A program made the translations under genes and the position numbers. A stretch of 64,000 nucleotides of DNA, taken from NCBI GenBank assembly GCA_022827185.1, contig JAJDTM010000065.1:34157-98156 (forward strand), read 5' to 3'. This document shows, piece after piece, positions 8,606 to 17,606 of the stretch; position 1 is the stretch's first letter; each line of letters opens with the position of its first letter. This DNA is from Candidatus Poribacteria bacterium (GTDB lineage: Bacteria > Poribacteria > WGA-4E > WGA-3G). Under the pieces are notes generated by a model. It had not been told where the DNA came from. It saw only the letters and a program-made list of their open reading frames with translations, and did not search any database.

Positions 8606-9837
8606 AAATTGTCGTAGTCTGTTGGGGCTCAACGGGAGATGTCTATCCTGTTTTAGCATTGTCGGAACGTCTGCTGGAACGTGGACATCACGTACGGGTC
8701 TGTTCACCAGCACTCTATAGAGACAAAATCCTTGAGGTTGGCGCGGAATACTACGAGATAGACGTCCCTTTTGATTTGGCAGAATTTCACGCGGCGATGG
8801 ATGCTATCATCCCAAAGCGTGACCCGACCGCGATGCTACGGTTGATCGTAGAAGAAGGGATTGTGCGCCGTGGCGGAAAATGGTATCAGGATTGCTTAGC
8901 CGCAATGAAAGGGTTTGATATCGCGATCTGCCATTCAGTAGACATCCCCGGACAGGAGGCTGCGATTCGTAACGGGATTCCGTGGCTCACCGTGACGTAT
9001 TGTCCGGGTTTCATCAAATGCTTAGATTTCGCGCCCTATCCCTTCCCTAACTGGGGACGTATATCCAACGCTATTGTGTGGAAATTGGTGCAACTCCGGC
9101 TTGCGCCGAGTATAGACGCACTCTTTAATCAATTTATCGCGTCAGTCGGCGGAGAACCGAGGCGGACAGTGGCATTAGAAGGAATGTACTCGCCACATCT
9201 GAACCTGATCGCCGTATCTCCAGTGCTTTGTCCACCAGCCGATTTTCCATCAAACCACAAATTCACGGGGGTATGGCACCTCGCGGCTCCGGATTATATC
9301 CCGCCGCCTGAACTTGTCAACTTTTTAGCCGAAGGCCCACCACCTCTCATCATCACATTTGGCTCTATGGGTGGCTCAAATGGACGTGAGACAACAGAAA
9401 TCTTGATTGAGGCTGTTAGAAAGACAAACCAACGTGCGATCATCCAAGCGGGATGGGGACAACTCGGCACGCAAGAAACATTACCGAACATCTATTGCAC
9501 AGAATATGTGCCACATCAGTGGCTGTTTCCGAAAGGGTATTGTGTTGTACATCACGGTGGCGCGGGAACTACCGCTTCGGTGTGCCGTGCGAAAGTCCCA
9601 TCTGTTGTTGTAGCACACCATGCGGATCAACCGTACTGGGGAAAACGCTTATTCGATTTAGGGGTTGCGCCTAAGCATTTGCGCCGCCGGAACCTTACCG
9701 CCGAACGCTTGGCGAAACGCATTCAGCAAGTCTTAGCGACTCCAGAGATGACCACACAAGCACAAGTCTTGGGAAAACAGATAGAAACAGAAGATGGCTT
9801 GACAACAGCCGTTGAACTCGTCGAATCTTTTGAATAG
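8602..9837 (+). CDS. Glycosyltransferase family 1 (UGT/sterol-glucosyltransferase-like)
   Basis: Transfers a sugar from a UDP- or dTDP-sugar to a small lipid or polyketide-type acceptor. The N-terminus MKIVVVCWGSTGDVYPVLAL is the classic GT28/GT1 acceptor-domain start. The donor-binding signature is in the C-terminal half: FGSMGG, then HHGGAGTTASVCRAKVPSVV and ADQPYWGKRL, as in sterol 3-beta-glucosyltransferase-like enzymes. The start at 8602 is chosen because it overlaps the previous stop as ATGA and matches the family N-terminus; the open frame extends 13 codons further upstream without homology. Lying between two GT9 genes, it probably acts on the same or a related envelope glycolipid. Confidence 0.87.
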   Translation: MKIVVVCWGSTGDVYPVLALSERLLERGHHVRVCSPALYRDKILEVGAEYYEIDVPFDLAEFHAAMDAIIPKRDPTAMLRLIVEEGIVRRGGKWYQDCLAAMKGFDIAICHSVDIPGQEAAIRNGIPWLTVTYCPGFIKCLDFAPYPFPNWGRISNAIVWKLVQLRLAPSIDALFNQFIASVGGEPRRTVALEGMYSPHLNLIAVSPVLCPPADFPSNHKFTGVWHLAAPDYIPPPELVNFLAEGPPPLIITFGSMGGSNGRETTEILIEAVRKTNQRAIIQAGWGQLGTQETLPNIYCTEYVPHQWLFPKGYCVVHHGGAGTTASVCRAKVPSVVVAHHADQPYWGKRLFDLGVAPKHLRRRNLTAERLAKRIQQVLATPEMTTQAQVLGKQIETEDGLTTAVELVESFE

Positions 9838-9923
9838 TTTTCAGTTATCATGCCTCGCAGTGAGAGCAGTTTTCAGTTAAGAGGGTTGCTAAGGCAGTGT
9901 CCCAAGATGTTAACTGAAAACTT
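9837..9923. repeat. Heptamer-type inverted repeat (copy a)
   Basis: AGTTTTCAGTTATC begins at the stop codon of the GT1 gene. AGTTTTCAGTTAAGAGG and ATGTTAACTGAAAACTT then form inverted arms. It belongs to the same family as the copies near 21.6, 29.8, 35.9 and 42.6 kb, built on CAGTTNT/TTATCAGT units. Confidence 0.6.
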
Positions 9924-9930
9924 TAAAAAA

Positions 9931-10923
9931 ATGAAAAAAATCCTTGTTTTTAGTTTCAGTTTCATTGGTGATGCAGTCCTCTCCACGACCATTATTCAAC
10001 CACTAAAAGCACACTTCCCAGATGCACATATCACCTTTCTCGTTGGACCAAACGCGTTTGATCTCTTCGTTACCGAACCGAACATTGATGCTACTCTTGT
10101 TTATGACAATCGCGGCGAACACGCCGGTTGGAAAGGACGGCTGCACCTTATAAAAACTTTACGACGTGACCAATTTGATCTCGTTGTGAACCTACGAGAT
10201 AGTCTCACAGCACGGTGTATTGGTGCGGAACATTGGGGAATGGTTCGCGGTGAGAGCAATCGTCATGCTGTTACCCGCTATCTGGAGGTGCTTCAGAGAC
10301 ATGGCATTGACACAACGGACACACATCCACATTTACAACTAACTGAAGACGAACAGACTATAGCGCACTGCTTTCTCACCGAAGCAGGCATTACCTCGGA
10401 ACGGTTGTTAATCGGCATTCATCCAGGTGGAAATTGGGAATATAAGTTGTGGAGTGCAAAGAACTACGCGTTAGTCGCGAACGCTTTGTGTAAAGCACAA
10501 AATACAGCGATCTTACTCTTCACCGGTCCAAATGAGGGGGAACTCCAAAAGCAGGTTTCGGAATTGATGGATGTTCCGCCAATTCTTGTCAAAACGGATA
10601 ATCTACGGCATCTTGCGGCATTAATTTCTGCGTGTGATGTCTATATTGGTAATGACACGGGACCAATGCATATTGCGTCAGCAGTGGATACGCCGGTAGT
10701 CGCGCTTTTCGGTTCAACGAACCCTATGCGGAGCGGTCCTTATGGTGAGAAACATTCAGTTGTGCAGAGTGGAATAGAACTGGGCTGTAACCCGTGTCAT
10801 CCGGGTCGGCATCCGGGGGGATGCGGTGCTGGCAGTTGTGAAGTGATCGCGGGGATTACAGTGGAACAGGTATTGGACGCAGTGGAGCGTCATACTTCTT
10901 CAATCTCAGCACCAAGCAGATAA
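9931..10923 (+). CDS. Glycosyltransferase family 9 (heptosyltransferase-like), second copy
   Basis: GT9 enzyme with the usual N-terminus MKKILVFSFSFIGDAVLST and C-terminal donor-site blocks IGIHPGGNWEYKLW and NDTGPMHIASAVDTPVVALF, then GSTNP. The CNPCHPGRHPGGCGAGSC segment carries a cysteine cluster near the C-terminus. Cysteine-bearing tails (CxPC) are common in heptosyltransferase II-like enzymes, and the first GT9 here has one too (CWPCSAHKCK). I place the start at 9931 because the 27 codons upstream in the open frame are translated repeat DNA. No strong ribosome site is visible, so the repeat may have replaced it. Third gene of the GT9-GT1-GT9 cluster, converging on copA with 9 bp between stops. 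Confidence 0.86.
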   Translation: MKKILVFSFSFIGDAVLSTTIIQPLKAHFPDAHITFLVGPNAFDLFVTEPNIDATLVYDNRGEHAGWKGRLHLIKTLRRDQFDLVVNLRDSLTARCIGAEHWGMVRGESNRHAVTRYLEVLQRHGIDTTDTHPHLQLTEDEQTIAHCFLTEAGITSERLLIGIHPGGNWEYKLWSAKNYALVANALCKAQNTAILLFTGPNEGELQKQVSELMDVPPILVKTDNLRHLAALISACDVYIGNDTGPMHIASAVDTPVVALFGSTNPMRSGPYGEKHSVVQSGIELGCNPCHPGRHPGGCGAGSCEVIAGITVEQVLDAVERHTSSISAPSR

Positions 10924-10932
10924 CATTGAGTG

Positions 10933-13170
10933 TTACGATTTTTTCTGCCATTGCAGCCGTAGACTGTTTAGCACAACAGATACACTGCTAAATGCCATCG
11001 CAAACGCTGCGAGCATCGGGTGTAGTTCTCGAAACATCGTCGGAACGAAAGATAGCGGATACAGCACACCTGCTGCGATAGGAATCAATAGGACATTGTA
11101 GAAAAACGCCCAGAAAAGGTTCTGTTTAATCGTCCGCATCGTGGAACGACTGAGCCGAATCGCATCAGGGAGTCCACGCAAATCGCTGTGCATGAGCGTC
11201 ACGTGTGCTGTCTCCCGCGCAATATCGGTGCCCGTGCCGAGTGAGATGCCGATATCGGCTTGTGCCAATGCGGGGGTATCGTTAATACCGTCGCCTACCA
11301 TCGCGACGAGTCCACCATTTTCCGCTTGTAGTTTTTTAACGGCTGCTGCTTTGTCTTCAGGTTTGAGTTCTGCCATGACATCGCCAATCCGCGCAGCCTT
11401 GGCAATCGCATCAGCCGTAACGCGGTTATCGCCTGTCATCATTGTTACAGTACACCCCAGTTCGTAGAGTTCCGCGACCGCACCTTGCGCTTCCGATTTC
11501 AATGTGTCCGCGACCGCCAGAAGCCCAACAACATGTCCATCAACAGCGACCCATAAGACGGTTTTCGCCTCGGTCTGTAGACGTTCTGCTTTTTCTTCAA
11601 ATCTCTTCGTCGAAATACCTTGCTGTTGAATTAAAGATAAATTGCCTATGATAACACTATTTTCACCAACCTGTGCGGCGATACCGTGTCCAGTAATAGC
11701 TTTAAACTGACTCGGTGTAGTGATGTCCAATCCACGTTCCTGAGCGGCTTGGACAACAGCTTTTCCGATAGGATGTTCACTGCCACGCTCCGCAGTGGCA
11801 GATAATTGTAAGAGTTCTGATTCGTCTTTATCCGTGAAAATATCGGTAAGTGTGAGTTTTCCTTCTGTCAAAGTGCCTGTTTTATCGAGAACAATTGTGG
11901 TTAAATCTCCAGCGCGTTCGAGTGCTTCACCATTTCGGAAAAGGATACCGCGCTCTGCGCCGATACCGGTTCCCATCATAACAGCAGTCGGTGTAGCGAG
12001 TCCCAATGCACACGGGCAGGCTGTGACAAGGATCGCAACTAAGCGGAGCATTGCCGGGGTGAACCCTTCACCAAGGAGGAACCACCACGTGAGAAACGTC
12101 ACAACGGCAATCCCAGTGACAACAGGCACAAACACATTCGTGACAGCATCGGCGACGCGTTGGATAGGTGGCTTGCTCCGTTGAGTCGTGTATACCAATT
12201 GTACAAGACGAGAAAGGGCTGTTTCAGCCCCGACGTGCATGGCTTCAATCGTGAGCATTCCACTCTGGTTCATCGTTGCCGCGGTCACAGCGTCGCCCGG
12301 TGTCTTATCTACCGGCAAACTCTCTCCGGTGAAGACGCTTTCATCGACAGCACTTTTGCCGTTGCGTACCACGCCATCAACAGGGATACTTTCGCCGGGA
12401 CGGACAAGCAGAACATCTCCGACATCGACCTGTTCAATAGGGATGTTTTGTTCTTCGCCGTCTTTTAAGCGGCATGCTGTTGTGGGGGAAAGTTGCGGGA
12501 GTTTTTTCAAGGCTGCGCTTATCTTACCTTTGACCCGTGCTTCAAGCAGTTTCCCCAACTTAATCAAAGTGATAATAACCGCGGCTGTCTCAAAATAGAC
12601 GTGCGCGCCGAAGCGTTCCCCTGCCCCCGTCGTGAGTGCAATCGTCACAATGAGGCTATAGAAAAACGCCACGGATGAACCCATAGCGACAAGCACGTCC
12701 ATATTGGCAGATCGGTTGCGCAGTGCCTTAAAACCGCCGATGTAATAGTCCCAAGCGACATAACCCTGCACAGGGAGAGCTAAACCAAACATTAACCAGT
12801 TAACCCAATGCGCAGATGCCCACTCACCCAACAAGTTCATATCTCTGCCCATACTCATCAGAAAAAGTGGGACCGTGAAGATGCCCCCAACGATGAATTG
12901 CATCTTTTGCCGTCGGAATTCTTCAGCACGAGCTTCGGCTTCTTCGTCTTCATCGACAACATCAAAACCGAGATCTCGGATCTTATCAACAATGGTTTCC
13001 TCATTGAGCGCGGACGCATCAAAAGTAACCGCGGCATATTCCGTGGCGAGGCTGACTTCCACGGCAAGTATGCCATCCATCTTTTTAATATGCCGTGTGA
13101 TGGTGCTTACACAGCTTTCGCAGTGCATTCCGGTGATAGGGAGCGTAATTTGGTGTTCCACGGTATACAT
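10933..13170 (-). CDS. copA: Copper-exporting P1B-type ATPase
   Basis: Pumps Cu+ out of the cytoplasm using ATP. One N-terminal HMA domain carries the metal motif GMHCESC (Cys17 and Cys20). The eight-helix P1B membrane region follows. The actuator domain has TGES at 281-284, the transmembrane metal site is CPC at 385-387, and the phosphorylated DKTGT is at 429-433. The SEHPIG motif and GDGINDTPALAQADIGI complete the ATP-binding and hinge regions. 745 residues is normal for a one-HMA CopA. A CTCC-rich complement just before the ATG gives a GGAGGTG ribosome site. No CueR, CsoR or copper chaperone gene is adjacent, so its regulation is not visible here. Confidence 0.95.
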   Translation of the reverse strand: MYTVEHQITLPITGMHCESCVSTITRHIKKMDGILAVEVSLATEYAAVTFDASALNEETIVDKIRDLGFDVVDEDEEAEARAEEFRRQKMQFIVGGIFTVPLFLMSMGRDMNLLGEWASAHWVNWLMFGLALPVQGYVAWDYYIGGFKALRNRSANMDVLVAMGSSVAFFYSLIVTIALTTGAGERFGAHVYFETAAVIITLIKLGKLLEARVKGKISAALKKLPQLSPTTACRLKDGEEQNIPIEQVDVGDVLLVRPGESIPVDGVVRNGKSAVDESVFTGESLPVDKTPGDAVTAATMNQSGMLTIEAMHVGAETALSRLVQLVYTTQRSKPPIQRVADAVTNVFVPVVTGIAVVTFLTWWFLLGEGFTPAMLRLVAILVTACPCALGLATPTAVMMGTGIGAERGILFRNGEALERAGDLTTIVLDKTGTLTEGKLTLTDIFTDKDESELLQLSATAERGSEHPIGKAVVQAAQERGLDITTPSQFKAITGHGIAAQVGENSVIIGNLSLIQQQGISTKRFEEKAERLQTEAKTVLWVAVDGHVVGLLAVADTLKSEAQGAVAELYELGCTVTMMTGDNRVTADAIAKAARIGDVMAELKPEDKAAAVKKLQAENGGLVAMVGDGINDTPALAQADIGISLGTGTDIARETAHVTLMHSDLRGLPDAIRLSRSTMRTIKQNLFWAFFYNVLLIPIAAGVLYPLSFVPTMFRELHPMLAAFAMAFSSVSVVLNSLRLQWQKKS

Positions 13171-13218
13171 TCACCTCCTACGGAGAAAGAATGGTAAAAG
13201 GCACAGGAAGGGCTTAAT

Positions 13219-13273
13219 TGGAAGGATGGAAGGTTGGAAACAGTGGTGCTTCCACTCATCTCCCATCCTTCCA
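13219..13273. repeat. Intergenic hairpin with 11-bp arms
   Basis: TGGAAGGATGG (13219-13229) pairs with CCATCCTTCCA (13263-13273), and an inner AGTGG/CCACT stem sits between them. It lies just past the Gfo/Idh stop and before copA. No T-run follows, so it looks more like a REP-type palindrome than a classical terminator. Confidence 0.6.
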
Positions 13274-13295
13274 TGTTTCAACAATCTCTTAACTG

Positions 13296-14264
13296 CTATG
13301 TTAGGTGTACAGGTAGTCCTGTTTCCAAAGATTCGTTGGCAGCGATGGACAAAATAGCGGTTTTCGCGGCATCGGAATATGGAGATCGGATTGCGCTACC
13401 ATCCCCTGTCCGAACAGCCTCAATAAAGGTGCTATCCATATCAATAGTGCAATTGTTTTGCGGGTTCCACGTAGTTTTCTCATCGGCAGTAGAGAGCACA
13501 AGCGCACGACGGAGGTGGTATTCCAGGGAACCGTCTTCACAGAAGATGTCTAACCCAGAACGACTCATTCCATTTGTTGTGAAGCAGGCGGAGAACATGA
13601 TACCGAAAACACCGCTCTCAAATTGCAAAGAGACCGCAGATGCTTCTTCAATATCGTAATCGGTATCAGGGATCAGATCATAGCGTGCAACGGCATAGAC
13701 AGTTTTGACTTCGCCGAAGAGGTATCTCGCCATATCAAATTCGTGGGTGGTCTGCTCCATGAGTTGTCCACCAGATTTCGCCTTCTCGCGCCACCATCCG
13801 CCGGGCATACCGCCCATCCAATAGCCCATGAAGAATCCGACGCGTCGGGAAGCGAGGAGTTCCTGCGCTTTGTCGATGATGTCAAGATAACGTTCTTGAT
13901 ACCCGGTAGCCGTGATGATGCCCTTGTCCTCTATTATCGCTGCGATCTCCTTTGCGTCGTCAGCATCCATGTGTACCGGTTTTTCGACAAACATCGCCAA
14001 TCCAGCGTCAATAACAGCACGTTCAGGTGCGCCGTGGGCAAACGGCGGGATCGAGATATACACAGCATCCAGTTCTTCGCTCGCGAGCATTTGGTTGTAG
14101 TCGGCGTAAGCCTTACCACCGTATTGCGTAACAGCCCGTTCCGCTTTTTCAACGACAATATCACAAAAGGCGACGAATTGTGAGTCGCCGATCTCGGTTA
14201 ATTCACGTAAATGACGGTTCATGTTACCGCCTGTGCCGATAAAGCCTAATCTAACGTCTGACAT
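13296..14264 (-). CDS. Gfo/Idh/MocA-family oxidoreductase
   Basis: NAD(P)-dependent sugar or inositol dehydrogenase-like enzyme of 322 residues. The Rossmann motif GFIGTGGN is at the N-terminus and the family catalytic-region signature EKPVHM follows at about residue 98. The C-terminal alpha/beta substrate domain includes GGQLMEQTTHEFDMARYLFG, where the usual catalytic His lies. The open frame runs 77 codons further upstream, but that part overlaps the 75-aa ORF and has no homology. The ATG at 14264 has a purine-rich AAAAGAG site. It is the last gene on this strand after nuoN and the small ORF, and the substrate is unknown. Confidence 0.88.
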   Translation of the reverse strand: MSDVRLGFIGTGGNMNRHLRELTEIGDSQFVAFCDIVVEKAERAVTQYGGKAYADYNQMLASEELDAVYISIPPFAHGAPERAVIDAGLAMFVEKPVHMDADDAKEIAAIIEDKGIITATGYQERYLDIIDKAQELLASRRVGFFMGYWMGGMPGGWWREKAKSGGQLMEQTTHEFDMARYLFGEVKTVYAVARYDLIPDTDYDIEEASAVSLQFESGVFGIMFSACFTTNGMSRSGLDIFCEDGSLEYHLRRALVLSTADEKTTWNPQNNCTIDMDSTFIEAVRTGDGSAIRSPYSDAAKTAILSIAANESLETGLPVHLT

Positions 14265-14280
14265 ATTTTTAAACTCTTTT

Positions 14281-14508
14281 CTATTTATATTCTGAGTGTT
14301 CGAGGTGATTCTCATCTTCAGCGAACGCGTCAACTGCCGAGTGAAGTTCCTCAAGGGTGTCGCTGGTGGCGACTTTCCCAAAAAGCACCTCCAGCTGGTC
14401 GCGATTGTCAAGGGTGCGTATCTTTTCAACGAGTGGTTCTGGCACACTGCGAAAATTATACCACTTCTCACCTGTTTTCTCAAGTTTTTCGCCAATCCGG
14501 TATGGCAT
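14281..14508 (-). CDS. Small protein of 75 residues, unknown
   Basis: I do not recognise a defined family. The product (MPYRIGEKLEKTGEKWYNFR...) is charged and probably helical. The central DNRDQLEVLFGKVATSDTLE resembles the helical C-terminal tails of Rpn/PD-(D/E)XK transposase-like proteins, but this is weak. The case for a real gene is positional: its ATG overlaps the nuoN stop as TAATG, and the Gfo/Idh start follows 16 bp after its stop. It is probably cotranslated, with no obvious role in complex I. A decayed remnant of a longer gene is possible. Confidence 0.5.
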   Translation of the reverse strand: MPYRIGEKLEKTGEKWYNFRSVPEPLVEKIRTLDNRDQLEVLFGKVATSDTLEELHSAVDAFAEDENHLEHSEYK

Positions 14509-15941
14509 TAAAATACGGAATTCTGTGCGGGTGTTAGCATGAGCGATGGTAAGATACCGATAAGGAACACACCAATCGCCGCGATGACGAGTCCAATAAC
14601 GAGGGTTGAGGCATAAGGACTGAACTCCAACTCTTCCTCTGGCTCACGCATATACATTGTTACAACGACGCGTAGATAGTAGAACGCCGATATAGCAGTG
14701 TTGATAGCGCCGACAATAACGAGCAGATAGAGTTCTGACCCGATCGCCGCTTTAAAAAGATAAAGTTTCCCGACAAACCCGGCTGTCGGTGGGAACCCTG
14801 CAAGCGACAGAAGCATAACCGTCATAAACATAGCCAGTAACGGTTTTCGGGTGCCAAGTCCAGCGTAATCCGAAATCAAGAGGCTCTCGCCATCTTCGGT
14901 TTTTGCCAAGATAACCGCACCGAACGCGCCGATGTTCATCACGCAGTAAATTAGCAGATAGAGCATTGCGCTCGAAATTCCGTCATTATTTGCCGCCGCC
15001 AAGCCTATCAGCACATAGCCAGCGTGTGCAATACTCGAATACGCGAGCATCCGTTTGATATTCGTTTGCGAAATCGCGATGATATTTCCAACGGTCATTG
15101 TTAACATCGCTAATAGGATGAGAACACCACTCCACTCAACTTGCAGGGTTGGTAACGCCTCCATGAAGATTCTGAGGAACGCTGCAAACCCAGCCGCTTT
15201 TGGTCCGGCGGAGATAAACGCTGCGATCGTCGTAGGTGCCCCTTCATAAACATCAGGTGCCCATTGATGGAACGGGACAATCGCGACTTTAAACCCGAAC
15301 CCTACAACAAGCAGAAACATTCCCGCCAACAGCAGCGGCGACTTGTTTTCTGCCGTAACCGCCTCAGCGATTGCCGGGATACTCGTTGTTCCAGCACCCC
15401 CATAAATCAGGGCGATCCCATAGAGGAAGAACGCGCTTGCGAACGCACCGAGCAACAAGTATTTCATCCCTGCCTCGCTTGAAGCAGGACTCTCTCGGAA
15501 ATAGCCCGCTAACACATACAACGATAACGACATGAGTTCCAAGCCGAGGAAAACGATAATCAACTCATTACCTGCAGCCATCAACATCATACCGAGTGTG
15601 GCAAGCAAAATAAGTAGATAATAAGGTCCCTGCTTCCTACCGCCTCTATCCAAATAACTCATAGAAATCAAGGTAACCAAAATTGTCGAAACGAGGAAGA
15701 TAATGTTAAAGAAGAGGGAAAAATTATCTACCTTGAACATGTCGTTGAATTCGACACCAACTGTGCCAGTGTAATGCATCTGGATGGAGACCCATAGGGC
15801 AATCCCGGCACCAACGATTGTCATCCAACCGAGAACAGTTTTGGAAATAGCATCAAAAAGGTCAAAGACGAGGACAATGATCAACGTTAAGGCGATAACC
15901 AGTTCCGGCATCAATAATTGCCAGTTAATCTCTATTGGCAT
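14508..15941 (-). CDS. nuoN: NADH-quinone oxidoreductase subunit N
   Basis: One of the three antiporter-like proton-pumping subunits in the membrane arm of complex I. 477 residues, with about 14 transmembrane helices. Diagnostic features are the discontinuous-helix region around AGMKYLLLGAFASAFFLYG, the Lys/His-bearing GFKVAIVPFHQWAPDVYEGA, and SQTNIKRMLAYSSIAHAGY. The C-terminal YYLRVVVTMYMREP is typical of NuoN. It is the last nuo gene in transcription order and is separated from nuoM by an antiporter-like gene, which is not the standard arrangement. Confidence 0.96.
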   Translation of the reverse strand: MPIEINWQLLMPELVIALTLIIVLVFDLFDAISKTVLGWMTIVGAGIALWVSIQMHYTGTVGVEFNDMFKVDNFSLFFNIIFLVSTILVTLISMSYLDRGGRKQGPYYLLILLATLGMMLMAAGNELIIVFLGLELMSLSLYVLAGYFRESPASSEAGMKYLLLGAFASAFFLYGIALIYGGAGTTSIPAIAEAVTAENKSPLLLAGMFLLVVGFGFKVAIVPFHQWAPDVYEGAPTTIAAFISAGPKAAGFAAFLRIFMEALPTLQVEWSGVLILLAMLTMTVGNIIAISQTNIKRMLAYSSIAHAGYVLIGLAAANNDGISSAMLYLLIYCVMNIGAFGAVILAKTEDGESLLISDYAGLGTRKPLLAMFMTVMLLSLAGFPPTAGFVGKLYLFKAAIGSELYLLVIVGAINTAISAFYYLRVVVTMYMREPEEELEFSPYASTLVIGLVIAAIGVFLIGILPSLMLTPAQNSVF

Positions 15942-16067
15942 TTTTTAATTTCCTTTGCAGCGTACAAAATTTTCTGCAGTAGTTATCATCCACTGGAAAA
16001 TCTCGAAAGTGTCTACTGCAGTAGTCCAAAAATTGGGTCAAACTGGCACCCACAAGCAGATCTTGAA
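15942..16067. other. 126-bp spacer between the antiporter-like gene and nuoN
   Basis: Contains CTGCAGTAG near 15973 and its inverted counterpart CTACTGCAG near 16013, with about 30 bp between them. A weak ribosome site (AAGGAAAT) precedes nuoN. No gene is seen. Confidence 0.4.
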
Positions 16068-17573
16068 TTAACGGAGAAACACAAACGTCACAATCACAAA
16101 GAGCGGAACCAAAATTACCACCGACCAGAGCATATACCCGAAAAAGCTCGGCATGCGGATACCGCTCTGTTCCGCGATTGCTTTCACCATGAAATTCGGT
16201 GCATTGCCGATATAGGTATTCGCGCCCATAAAAACGGCACCAACAGAGATAGCCGTCAGCAATCTAATAAACTCTAAGTGCTCTGCACCTGTCAATTGTC
16301 CTGATAGTATTTGCGGGACAATAACGACATCCGGTTGGGCAGTAAGCCCCAATTTTCCAAGTGCCGTGTTAAAGAAGGTCAAATACGTCGGAGCATTGTC
16401 TAAGAAACTGGAGAGAATTCCAGTTATCCAGAAGTAGTGTAACGGTTCTTTCATTGCGCCAATTAACCCACTTAAATCTCCCTTATCACCCGCCTTTAAA
16501 ATCGCTAATGCGGGGATAATTGTTATAAAGATACCGGCAAATACTTTCGCTACCTCTTCAATCGGTTCCCACGAGAACTCGTTTGCCTGACGCAATTCAC
16601 CAGTAAAGGGTGTAAACTTGAGTGACAGTAGCCCCATCACGACGATTAGAACATCGCGAGCGATATTCTGCCAATACACATGGACACCGAGAATGTTGAC
16701 TTCTCCCCATTTGAAGGTACCACTCATCAACACAGCAGCGACAATACCGAATAAGAAGATTAGGTTGAAGAGTCCTTCGACGCGAATCGGTTCGTTGGTT
16801 CCATCATCTGGGACCACACCACCTTCCCGTTTAAACATGAAAGTGTCTACCACAAAGAAAAGCACGATTAAGATGACACTAATAAACAGCATGTGCGGGA
16901 AAAGCGCCGTTGTTGTCCAGAAGAACGGCACACCGTGCAGGAACCCTAAAAAGAGCGGTGGATCCCCTAAAGGTGTTAAAGAACCACCGATGTTGCTGAC
17001 GAGAAAAATGAAGAAGACAACCAGATGAACTTTACTCCGCCGATACTCGTTCGCGCGAATTAACGGACGAATGAGAAGCATTGATGCCCCTGTGGTTCCC
17101 ACCCACGAAGCAATAGCAGTACCAATAAGCAATAAGAGCGTGTTAACGATGGGTGTGCCACGCAATGTACCACGCACGAGAATCCCACCAGCAACAGTGA
17201 ACAATCCCCACAACAGAATGATGAACGGGATATAATCTATGAGGTAGATATGGAGGATGTCGTAAAAAGCCTCCCCCCGGAACGCGATAAGATACGGAAC
17301 TGCGAAGATTAACGCCCATGCCAATGACATTTTCCCGCCGTGGTGAACAAGAAAATGTGAATCCAACACGAGTGGGAAAATAGCGATTGAAAGCAGGATA
17401 CCAACAAACGGGATGACCCACCAGAGGGGTAATCGCGCGCCATCCACGCCGTGACCATGGTGCGCGTCCCCGCCACTGGACGGATCATCCGCGCCAAATG
17501 CTTCTATTGAAATCGATAACGCCAATCCTACAATTACACAAAGAATCAGACAAGATACCAGTTTAAACTTCAT
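16068..17573 (-). CDS. Sodium:proton antiporter-like membrane protein (NhaD/CitMHS superfamily)
   Basis: A 501-residue ion-transporter-superfamily protein. An N-terminal signal-like helix is followed by a short His-rich periplasmic stretch (GGDAHHGHGVDG) and about 12 membrane segments. Family-type segments are WVGTTGASMLLIRPLIRANE, VFFIFLVSNIGGSLTPLGDP, SSFLDNAPTYLTFFNT and FMGANTYIGNAPNFMVKAIA. These two inverted SN.GG/DNAP..-type motifs mark the substrate-binding hairpins of IT-superfamily carriers. NhaD-type Na+/H+ exchange is the best inference; citrate or arsenite-type transport is the alternative. It lies between nuoM and nuoN on the same strand, which suggests that complex I and Na+/H+ exchange are co-expressed. 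Confidence 0.8.
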   Translation of the reverse strand: MKFKLVSCLILCVIVGLALSISIEAFGADDPSSGGDAHHGHGVDGARLPLWWVIPFVGILLSIAIFPLVLDSHFLVHHGGKMSLAWALIFAVPYLIAFRGEAFYDILHIYLIDYIPFIILLWGLFTVAGGILVRGTLRGTPIVNTLLLLIGTAIASWVGTTGASMLLIRPLIRANEYRRSKVHLVVFFIFLVSNIGGSLTPLGDPPLFLGFLHGVPFFWTTTALFPHMLFISVILIVLFFVVDTFMFKREGGVVPDDGTNEPIRVEGLFNLIFLFGIVAAVLMSGTFKWGEVNILGVHVYWQNIARDVLIVVMGLLSLKFTPFTGELRQANEFSWEPIEEVAKVFAGIFITIIPALAILKAGDKGDLSGLIGAMKEPLHYFWITGILSSFLDNAPTYLTFFNTALGKLGLTAQPDVVIVPQILSGQLTGAEHLEFIRLLTAISVGAVFMGANTYIGNAPNFMVKAIAEQSGIRMPSFFGYMLWSVVILVPLFVIVTFVFLR

Positions 17574-17606
17574 TTATAGTCGAGAGTCGCGATTCGGAGA
17601 TCGCTC

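Noticed and set aside
13623..14183. 186-codon plus-strand open frame opposite the Gfo/Idh gene
   Set aside because: Antisense shadow of a clear oxidoreductase; no ribosome site or homology.
14265..14495. 77-codon N-terminal extension of the Gfo/Idh protein
   Set aside because: It reads out of frame through the 75-residue ORF and lacks homology; the Rossmann motif begins right after the Met at 14264.
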